From DATBSK01 sp040902705 (GTDB taxonomy: Bacteria; Actinomycetota; Acidimicrobiia; IMCC26256; PALSA-555), in NCBI GenBank assembly GCA_040902705.1, contig JBBDWT010000070.1:1-5821 (forward strand): a stretch of 5,821 nt of DNA, in the 5' to 3' direction. Within the stretch, counting starts at the first letter, position 1. Every line of letters begins with the position of its first letter. Both the position numbers and the translations under genes were made by a program. The notes beneath the pieces were generated by a model. That model was given only the letters and a program-made list of their open reading frames with translations, was not told where the DNA came from and did not search any database. This document shows positions 1 to 5,117 of this stretch, one piece after another.

Positions 1-398
1 TCGATCTTGTTGAGGGCGGCGACGATCGTGAGGTCGGCGTCGAGCGCGGCGATGCAGTTCGCGAGCGTCTGGGCCTCGATGCCCTGGCTCGAGTCCACGA
101 GCAGCAACGCGCCCTCGCACGCCGCGAGGCTGCGCGACACCTCGTACCCGAAGTCGACGTGGCCCGGAGTGTCGATGAGATGGATCACATGGTCCTTCCA
201 CGTGAGCCGGACGTTCTGCGCCTTGATGGTGATCCCCCGCTCGCGCTCGAGGTCCATCGTGTCGAGGTACTGCGCCCGCATCGAGCGCGCGTCGACCGCG
301 CCGCAGAGCTCGAGCACCCGGTCGGCCAGCGTGCTCTTGCCGTGGTCGATGTGGGCGACGATCGAAAGGTTGCGGAAGCGTTCGAGTCCTTCGGGCAT
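1..398 (-). CDS. lepA: Elongation factor 4 (LepA), N-terminal part, cut by the window edge
   Basis: LepA/EF4 is a ribosome-associated translational GTPase thought to act on stalled or mis-translocated ribosomes, at the membrane or in the cytosol. The first 132 codons are visible. They contain the G1/P-loop AHIDHGKST (residues 15-23), the switch I stretch with ERGITIKAQ (about 53-61), the G3 motif DTPGHVDF (76-83) and the start of the G4 motif NKI(D) at 130, where the window ends. The ATG at 398-396 gives the usual short lead (MPEGLERFRN) before the P-loop. 'HIDHGKST', 'ERGITIKAQ' and 'GIEAQTLAN' separate LepA from EF-Tu and EF-G. Where most LepA proteins have VDFSYEVSR this one has VDFGYEVSR, a minor change. 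There is no clear Shine-Dalgarno sequence before the start. The gene is divergent from rpsT, a pairing common in actinobacterial genomes. Identification is firm; the domains beyond the GTPase lie outside the window. Confidence 0.97.
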   Translation of the reverse strand, partial: MPEGLERFRNLSIVAHIDHGKSTLADRVLELCGAVDARSMRAQYLDTMDLERERGITIKAQNVRLTWKDHVIHLIDTPGHVDFGYEVSRSLAACEGALLLVDSSQGIEAQTLANCIAALDADLTIVAALNKI

Positions 399-498
399 GG
401 CACGTGCAGTCTCGCAGGGACGCCCGGCACGACCCTCACCCCGACCGGCGGCTACCCTGGAGCGTTCCCCCGGACGGATCTCTCGGAAAGCGCGCGCA
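399..498. promoter_or_regulatory. Divergent lepA/rpsT intergenic region, presumed promoters
   Basis: This 100-base gap separates two divergent start codons, so it must hold promoters for both genes or at least their leaders. For rpsT a possible -10 element is TACCCT at 453-458, but the matching -35 region around 431-436 (GACCCT) is a poor match, so the assignment is weak. On the minus strand I could not find a convincing -10/-35 pair for lepA. An 8-base palindrome, GCACGTGC, lies at 400-407 immediately upstream of the lepA ATG; it may be chance in DNA of this composition. Confidence 0.35.
485..490 (+). promoter_or_regulatory. Probable ribosome binding site of rpsT
   Basis: The purine run GGAAAG lies 8 bases before the ATG at 499. 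It is an imperfect Shine-Dalgarno sequence, but its spacing is right and it supports starting S20 at 499 rather than further upstream in the same open frame. Confidence 0.5.
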
Positions 499-870
499 AT
501 GGCGAACATCAAGAGTCAGATCAAGCGGAACCGCCAGAATGAGCGGCGTCACGAGCGGAACAAGGCCGTGCGCTCCGAGCTGAAGAGTCGCATCAAGGTC
601 GCCGAGACCGCGGTGGAGGAGGGCAGCTCCGCGGCCCCCGAGGCGCTGCGCCAGGCGCAGAAGCGGCTCGGGAAGGCCGGCGCCAAGGGTCGCATCCACA
701 AGAACCAGGCCGCCCGGCGCACGTCCCGTCTGATGCAGCGGGCCGCCAAGGGTGCGGGCACGACCAAGAAGACCGGCGCGCCCGCGAAGAAGACCGGGGC
801 GACGAAGAAGGCGACCGCGAAGAAGGCCGCCACGAAGAAGGCCACCGCCTCGAAGAAGGCGTCCGGCTAG
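499..870 (+). CDS. rpsT: 30S ribosomal protein S20 with a long lysine-rich C-terminal tail
   Basis: S20 is a primary binding protein of the small subunit that binds 16S rRNA as a three-helix bundle. The start MANIKSQIKRNRQNERR is the family signature, and the core continues to about residue 83 with the conserved KGRIHKNQAARRTSRL segment (63-78). At 123 residues the protein is about 35 longer than the usual 85-90. The excess is a tail from about residue 84 built of Lys-Lys doublets at 90, 97, 103, 108, 113 and 119, separated by Ala, Thr, Gly, Ser and Pro. The tail resembles the basic tails of actinobacterial HupB or histone H1 and may add rRNA or DNA contacts (inference). The open frame extends upstream to position 7, but that part is antisense to lepA; the S20 N-terminus fixes the start at 499. 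The TAG stop overlaps the stop of the convergent holA gene. Confidence 0.97.
   Translation: MANIKSQIKRNRQNERRHERNKAVRSELKSRIKVAETAVEEGSSAAPEALRQAQKRLGKAGAKGRIHKNQAARRTSRLMQRAAKGAGTTKKTGAPAKKTGATKKATAKKAATKKATASKKASG
766..858 (+). repeat. Degenerate KK-(A/T/G) codon repeat in the rpsT tail
   Basis: Six AAGAAG codon pairs recur every 15 to 21 bases, with mainly GCG/GCC and ACC/ACG codons between them. The clearest units are KKATA, KKAAT and KKATAS. The repeat stays in frame and encodes residues 90-120 of S20. Such runs can expand or contract by slippage, so the length may differ between strains (inference). Confidence 0.7.
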
Positions 871-1937
871 CGCGATCCCGCTCGCGGCCGACGCTCGCCG
901 CGTCCGCCGCCGGACCGGGCGTTGAGCTCGGCCAGCCTCACCACCAACAGCTCCAGCACCACGTCCTCGGGGATCGCGCGCTCCCCCTTCAGGTCGAGGT
1001 CGGCGCGCGCGAGGTGATCGAACGCCTGACGGAGCCCGTCGGTACCGAGCGCCTTCGCCTGACGCAGCCGGAAGCGCGCCGCGTTCGGACTGGTCCGGCC
1101 CCCCAGCGCCGCGGCCGCATCCTCCGCACTTCGGATCGCGGGATCATCGAGGCTGAGCAGCTTGCGGTACTGCGAGTGGAGCAGGCCGAGCACCTGGAGC
1201 GGATGCATCGGCTTGGGCTGCGTCGGGCTCGTCGCCGTCAGCATCCGCTGCAGGACGACGAGCGCGGTCGCGGTGTCGCCCTTCTCGATCGCGTTCGTGA
1301 GGTCCCAGACAGGGACGCTCCCGCCGCCGGTGAGGTACGGCGTCACCTCTCCGGCATCGAGCAACCCGCCATCGGCGTGGGCCGCGGAGAGGAGGTCGAC
1401 GATCGCCGGGATCATGCCCGCATCGTTGCCGACATGGTCGAGCAGGGCCTTGCCCGCGTCGGCGCGCATCGTCAACCCGGCCGCGTCGAGCTCGTGCGCG
1501 AGCACGTCGACCGGCTTCGTCGCGTCCGGCGAGTGGACCGTCCCGCCGCGCTTGATCGCATCCTCGATCGCCTTCGGGGTCTTCCCGCCACCCGCGACGA
1601 GGACGAGCACCGTCGTCGGCAGCGGAGTGTCGACGGAGCGCGCCAGCGGCTCGACCTCCGCTGCGGTCAGCAGCCCGATCTCGCGCAGCACGACGACCCG
1701 CCGCTCCGTCATGAACGGCGGCGTCGCGGCGGCGTTCAGCACCGCATCGACCACCGCCTGGCGTGCGTCGGCACCTCCACCCGCGCCCTCACCCTCACTC
1801 CCACTCCCGCGCGCCGGGACCTCGTACTCCTCGAGCGCCAGCGTGCGATCGGCCTCCCCGAGGAGGTCGGCCACGAGCGACTCGAGCGCGTCGACGCGGA
1901 GCACCGGGTCGTCGCCCTTGACGAGGTGCGCGCTCAC
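867..1937 (-). CDS. holA: DNA polymerase III subunit delta (clamp loader)
   Basis: HolA is the delta subunit of the clamp loader; it opens the sliding beta clamp during its loading onto primed DNA. The 356-residue product has the expected length. It opens with SAHLVKGDDPVLRVDAL, the degenerate nucleotide-fold start of the family, and has no Walker A motif, as expected for delta. The segment PPFMTERRVVVLRE (73-86) matches the conserved 'F..RR.VVVR' strand; F75-M76 sits where E. coli delta has its clamp-binding Leu-Phe pair (inferred by alignment from memory). Later come WDLTNAIEKGD and HPLQVLGLLHSQYRKLL, typical of the C-terminal collar domain. A Gly/Ser/Glu-rich linker occupies residues 41-56. 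The GTG start at 1937 overlaps the TGA of the folP-like gene (GTGA, 4 bases), suggesting translational coupling. The open frame continues upstream to 2468, but there it is a shadow of the folP-like gene. Last gene of the minus-strand unit. Confidence 0.95.
   Translation of the reverse strand: MSAHLVKGDDPVLRVDALESLVADLLGEADRTLALEEYEVPARGSGSEGEGAGGGADARQAVVDAVLNAAATPPFMTERRVVVLREIGLLTAAEVEPLARSVDTPLPTTVLVLVAGGGKTPKAIEDAIKRGGTVHSPDATKPVDVLAHELDAAGLTMRADAGKALLDHVGNDAGMIPAIVDLLSAAHADGGLLDAGEVTPYLTGGGSVPVWDLTNAIEKGDTATALVVLQRMLTATSPTQPKPMHPLQVLGLLHSQYRKLLSLDDPAIRSAEDAAAALGGRTSPNAARFRLRQAKALGTDGLRQAFDHLARADLDLKGERAIPEDVVLELLVVRLAELNARSGGGRGERRPRAGSR
871..886. terminator. Weak hairpin just after the rpsT stop, possible bidirectional terminator
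   Basis: CGCGA (871-875) can pair with TCGCG (882-886) around a 6-base loop, directly after the convergent stop codons. A second small hairpin, GTCCG/CGGAC, lies at 902-915. Neither is followed by a T-run, both lie within the last codons of holA, and short GC stems are expected by chance in this DNA. I list this only because no better terminator is visible for either gene. Confidence 0.15.
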
Positions 1938-2791
1938 CGCTCCGCGCCCGCCCCGGCCCTGGCCCGGAGGATCGCCTCGACGGTGCGGCAGACGCGCGTG
2001 CTTCCGGCGACGTCGTGCACCCGCACGATCCGACACCCGTGGGCGACTCCGTATGCGACCGCCGCGAGCGAAGCGTCGCGGCGATCGTCGATCTCGAGGT
2101 CCAGGAGGTCGCCGAGGAACCGCTTGTTCGATGCCGAGAGGAGCAGCGTGTAGCCGCACGCAGCGAGGACGTCGCTCTCCCGGAGGAGGACGGCGCTCAT
2201 GGCAGGGGTCTTCCCGAGATCGAGACCGGCGTCGACCGCGATCTGCTCCGGTGCCAGCCCCGCCGCCTCGGCGCGTCGCGCCCGGTCGACCAGGAACTCG
2301 CGCACGTCGGCGACGAGGTCGTCGTACTCCGGCTCCGGATCGGGGACGCGTGGCCGGAGGCGGATGTGCGTCGTGATGACGGACGCATCGTGCTCGGCTG
2401 CGACGGCGAGGTAGCCGGGGTCGCCGAAGCCGCTGATGTCGTTGCCGACGACCGCGCCGGCGCGGCACGCCTCGTCGAGGACTGCGGCTCGCCAGGTGTC
2501 GGCCGAGAGCGGGACATCGAGACGGGCGTGGAGGGCTTCCACGGCAGGGACGAGTCGATCGAGCTCCTCGGCCTCCGTCACCTCGGGTCCGGGCCCGGCC
2601 TTCACGCCGCCGATGTCGAGCAGGTCGGCGCCCTGCACGACGAGCTCGTCGGCACGCGCGATCAGCGCGTCGAGGCCGAAGGTTGCGCCACCGTCGTAGA
2701 ACGAGTCGGGGGTCCGGTTGAGGATCCCCATCACGAGGGTGCGCGTCGACAGGTCGTGGACGACGTCACCGAGGCGGAACGACCAGTGCAC
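1934..2791 (-). CDS. folP2: Dihydropteroate synthase homologue of the FolP2 type
   Basis: Dihydropteroate synthases join 6-hydroxymethyl-dihydropterin pyrophosphate to p-aminobenzoate in folate synthesis, using a TIM barrel. The 285-residue product keeps NRTPDSFYDGG (25-35), D98 in SADTW, N117 in NDISG, D187, K223 in SNK and RVHDV (257-261). These match E. coli N22, D96, N115, D185, K221, R255 and H257. The substrate loop that normally reads GGESTRPG is GGVKAGPG (61-68), losing the conserved Thr-Arg. SRK is SNK (221-223), and the usual MHM motif is TTHIR. The combination NRTPDSFYD, GGVKAGPG, DTWRA and SNK matches, from memory, mycobacterial FolP2 (Rv1207), which was reported not to act as a normal dihydropteroate synthase. 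The family is clear; the reaction is not. The GTG start at 2791 leaves about 18 residues before the first strand and overlaps the end of comEC by 26 bases. No good Shine-Dalgarno is seen, so translation is probably coupled. Confidence 0.88.
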   Translation of the reverse strand: MHWSFRLGDVVHDLSTRTLVMGILNRTPDSFYDGGATFGLDALIARADELVVQGADLLDIGGVKAGPGPEVTEAEELDRLVPAVEALHARLDVPLSADTWRAAVLDEACRAGAVVGNDISGFGDPGYLAVAAEHDASVITTHIRLRPRVPDPEPEYDDLVADVREFLVDRARRAEAAGLAPEQIAVDAGLDLGKTPAMSAVLLRESDVLAACGYTLLLSASNKRFLGDLLDLEIDDRRDASLAAVAYGVAHGCRIVRVHDVAGSTRVCRTVEAILRARAGAGAER

Positions 2792-4268
2792 GCTCGCGGA
2801 GCATACGACGGCGCGCGCGCAGCACCACGACTGCGGCGACCCCGACCAGGGCCGCCGCGCCGCCGGTCGCGACGTCACCGGCGTCGACGGCCAGCGGCAC
2901 CGATCCGGTCAGGTCGGCCAGGCCCAGGAGGGCCTGCGAGAGGACGCGCGTGGGCACCTGGAGGAGCTCGGCGAGAGCGGGCGCACGGGACCGCACGACC
3001 CCGGCGATGACGCCCCCGGTGAGACCCCAGGTCGTCAGCGGTCCGGCCAGCGGCACGGCGAGGAGGTTCGCCGGGAGCGACACGAGCGGGACCGACCCGA
3101 ACACCGGGAGGAGGACGGGCGCGACGCCGACCTGCGCGGCGACGGTCGTCCCGAGCGACTCACGCAGCCATGCCGGCCCGCGGAGGCGCCGGGCGATCGG
3201 CCCCGCGAGCAGCGCGATGCCGAGGCTCGCGCCGCACGAGAGCAGGAATCCCACCGACCGGACGAGGAACGGGTCGACGAGCAGGAGCAGCGCCGCCGCG
3301 AGCGCGAGCACCCGGACGCCCTGTGCCGGGCGCCCGAGGTGCGCGGCCAGGACCGCGGTGGCCGCCATGGCGCACGCGCGCAGCACCGACGGCTCCCATC
3401 GTGTCATCGCGCCGAACACGAGCAGCGTGGCGAACGTGGCGACGAGACGGGTGCCGCGTCCGGTCCGCCGCAGGAGCGGCCCGATGAGCGCCAGGACGAA
3501 CGCGACGTTCGCGCCCGACACGGCGAGCAGGTGCGAGAGCCCGGCGTCGCGGAACCGCTCGACGATGGGATCGGGCAGGTCGCGGGTGTCGCCGAGCAGG
3601 AACCCGGCGACGAGGGCGCGCTCGGTCGGCTCGAGCACATCCGTGCCTCGCAGGGTGATCGCTCGCGCTCCGTTCGCGACGGTCGCCAGTGGCGACTCCG
3701 ACTCGGTCGCGTCGAGGAGCTCGAGCGCGTCGAGACGGGCCACCGCATGGCGCCACCGCAGCCGCTGGTCGTAGTCCTCGAGCGGCCGGAGCCAGCCGCG
3801 GAGGACCACGCGGTCACCCGCGCCGAGCACTGCGACCCGACCGGCGGCGTCGCCCTCGGCGACCACGAGGACGGTGCGGTGCTCGCGCACGTCGAGCGCG
3901 CGCCCGTCGGGCATGCGGACGCGCGCGCGATCGACGCTCACGAGCATCCGTGTCGACCAGCGGAAGCCGTCGGGATCGTCGGTGACCGACGCGACGACGG
4001 TGGCGTCGGCCCGAGCGTCGGCCGCGGCCACGATCTCGCCCGACGTCAGCCCGTCGACGGCACGACGCTCGAGCGCGCACCCGAGCAGCGCCAACGCGAC
4101 GACGAGCAGCACCGCGCGCGCGACGCCGCTGCGGGCGAGGACGCTCGCGCCGGCGAGGGCGAACCCGACGACGAGGACCTCGACGGCGGGTCCGGGGCCG
4201 CTCGCGTCCCCGACCAGGATGCCGGTGACGACGGCGAACGGCGCGCAGTACGCGACGCCGCGCTGCAC
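2766..4268 (-). CDS. comEC: ComEC/Rec2-type DNA uptake channel, without a metallo-beta-lactamase domain
   Basis: ComEC is the inner-membrane channel that carries single-stranded DNA into the cytoplasm during natural transformation. The 500-residue product has N-terminal membrane segments (about 10-66), then a soluble OB-like DUF4131 region (about 80-185, with VLGAGDRVVLRGWLRPL). The multi-spanning Competence domain (about 210-485) follows. It contains HLLAVSGANV (246-255), the strongest family signature, SVGFLLSCGASLGI (338-351), an AQ pair (379-380) and SLPANLLAVPLAGP (397-410). Full-length ComEC is usually 700-800 residues, with a C-terminal metallo-beta-lactamase domain proposed to degrade the non-transported strand. 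Here the protein ends after the last helix with a basic tail (RARRRMLRER), and no HxHxDH motif is present. The next gene overlaps this end, so the shortness looks natural and not like a frameshift. The GTG start follows the comEA TGA directly (TGAGTG). No Shine-Dalgarno is seen, which suggests reinitiation. Confidence 0.93.
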   Translation of the reverse strand: MQRGVAYCAPFAVVTGILVGDASGPGPAVEVLVVGFALAGASVLARSGVARAVLLVVALALLGCALERRAVDGLTSGEIVAAADARADATVVASVTDDPDGFRWSTRMLVSVDRARVRMPDGRALDVREHRTVLVVAEGDAAGRVAVLGAGDRVVLRGWLRPLEDYDQRLRWRHAVARLDALELLDATESESPLATVANGARAITLRGTDVLEPTERALVAGFLLGDTRDLPDPIVERFRDAGLSHLLAVSGANVAFVLALIGPLLRRTGRGTRLVATFATLLVFGAMTRWEPSVLRACAMAATAVLAAHLGRPAQGVRVLALAAALLLLVDPFLVRSVGFLLSCGASLGIALLAGPIARRLRGPAWLRESLGTTVAAQVGVAPVLLPVFGSVPLVSLPANLLAVPLAGPLTTWGLTGGVIAGVVRSRAPALAELLQVPTRVLSQALLGLADLTGSVPLAVDAGDVATGGAAALVGVAAVVVLRARRRMLRERALVVPPR

Positions 4269-5072
4269 TCAGACCGTGACCAGGTCGACGAGGTCGGCGA
4301 ACCGCTGCTCCCCGATCCCCCGGACGTCACGGAGCTCCTGCACGCTCTTGAACCCGCCGCGCCGGTCGCGCTCGGCGATGATCGCGGCTGCGAGCGCGGG
4401 GCCGATCCCTGGCAGCTCCTCGAGCTGGGGTGACGTCGCCGTGTTGACGTCGAGCAGGCCGCCGGTCGTGCCGCCCGAGCCGTTCGGAGCGCCCCCCGGC
4501 GCACCGGGCGCCGCCGTGTCCGGAGCCGGCGGGTCGCCGACCCGCTGCACGAGGATCCGCTGTCCGTCGGTGACCTTTGCCGCGAGGTTCAGCCGGTCGA
4601 GGTCGGCCTCGGCGACGGCGCCGCCAGCCGCCTCGATCGCGTCGATCACTCGCGCCCCGGCATCGAGCTCGACGACTCCGGGCGTCGTGACCGCGCCGGC
4701 CACGTGGACGACGACCGCGTCGCCGTTCGCCGGAGTCGTCGACGGTGCCGGAGCGCCTCCGGCGGCGCTCCCCGGCGTGGTGGTGACGCTCGCGACGCTC
4801 TGGTCGCGGCGCGGCGGGTCGTCGGCGCCCCCGACGCCGACCTGGTACCAGACGACGCCGGCGACGACCGCCGCGATCACGAGCACGACGAGACCCACGC
4901 GGGCGTCCCCGCGCCACCCGCTCAGGGCATCGCGGAGGCGCTCCACGGGCCCGTCGGCCATCGGCCGTCGGGGTCTGCGGCCACGAGGGCGGGCGTCGCC
5001 CCAGAAGCCCGCGTCGGGGGCGCGAGGGCTCTGACCGGGACGAGACGGCTCACGCGAGATCGGCTCGGACAC
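4269..5072 (-). CDS. comEA: ComEA-type membrane-anchored DNA receptor
   Basis: ComEA binds incoming double-stranded DNA outside the membrane and hands it to ComEC. The 267-residue product has a basic Arg/Pro-rich cytoplasmic N-terminus (1-58) and one transmembrane helix (about 59-78). A low-complexity Thr/Ala/Pro/Gly linker follows (to about 118), then a SLBB domain (about 119-177; VVVHVAGAVTTPGVVEL). A second Gly/Pro linker (180-205) leads to a C-terminal helix-hairpin-helix domain (206-267) with LLDVNTA, LPGIGPALAAAII, GGFKSVQEL and VRGIGEQRF. The two GIG hairpins are the DNA-binding motif. This order is standard for Gram-positive ComEA. The chosen start is GTG at 5072, the farthest upstream option; an ATG at 4961 (residue 38) would remove most of the basic tail and cannot be excluded, as neither has a strong ribosome site. 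The gene lies 45 bases after leuS and abuts comEC. Confidence 0.93.
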   Translation of the reverse strand: MSEPISREPSRPGQSPRAPDAGFWGDARPRGRRPRRPMADGPVERLRDALSGWRGDARVGLVVLVIAAVVAGVVWYQVGVGGADDPPRRDQSVASVTTTPGSAAGGAPAPSTTPANGDAVVVHVAGAVTTPGVVELDAGARVIDAIEAAGGAVAEADLDRLNLAAKVTDGQRILVQRVGDPPAPDTAAPGAPGGAPNGSGGTTGGLLDVNTATSPQLEELPGIGPALAAAIIAERDRRGGFKSVQELRDVRGIGEQRFADLVDLVTV

Positions 5073-5117
5073 GCCACCGCGGAAGCCGGGCGGCGCTCGG
5101 TGTGACGGAGAGTCGCG
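5073..5117 (-). other. 45-base leuS-comEA spacer
   Basis: This is the only non-coding gap in the minus-strand unit. I see no T-tract terminator and no convincing promoter, so comEA is probably read through from leuS. The sequence just before the comEA GTG (GCGGTGGC) is at best a weak ribosome site. Confidence 0.4.

Noticed and set aside
7..498. In-frame upstream extension of rpsT giving a 287-residue protein
   Set aside because: It is antisense to the clearly recognised lepA gene, and the S20 N-terminal signature starts exactly at the ATG at 499 with a plausible ribosome site before it.
1014..2376. Long plus-strand open frames opposite holA and the folP2-like gene
   Set aside because: They show biased, motif-free composition and lie opposite well-supported genes, so they are codon-bias shadows.
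1938..2468. Extension of the holA frame upstream, giving a 533-residue protein
   Set aside because: The extra part is Arg/Pro-rich nonsense lying over the folP2-like gene in another frame; the family N-terminus begins at the GTG at 1937.
2792..2878. Earlier GTG start for the folP2-like gene at 2878
   Set aside because: It would add 29 residues of Arg/Trp/Cys-rich sequence unlike the family and lengthen the overlap with comEC to over 110 bases; the GTG at 2791 gives a normal N-terminus.
2718..4433. 571-codon plus-strand open frame opposite comEC
   Set aside because: Its translation is rich in Arg, Asp, Glu and Gly with no recognisable motif, as expected for an antisense shadow in GC-rich DNA; comEC on the other strand is unmistakable.
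4446..4545. Gly/Pro/Ala-rich coding stretch in comEA as a possible repeat element or recombination site
   Set aside because: It is the ordinary flexible linker between the SLBB and helix-hairpin-helix domains, with no regular repeat unit.
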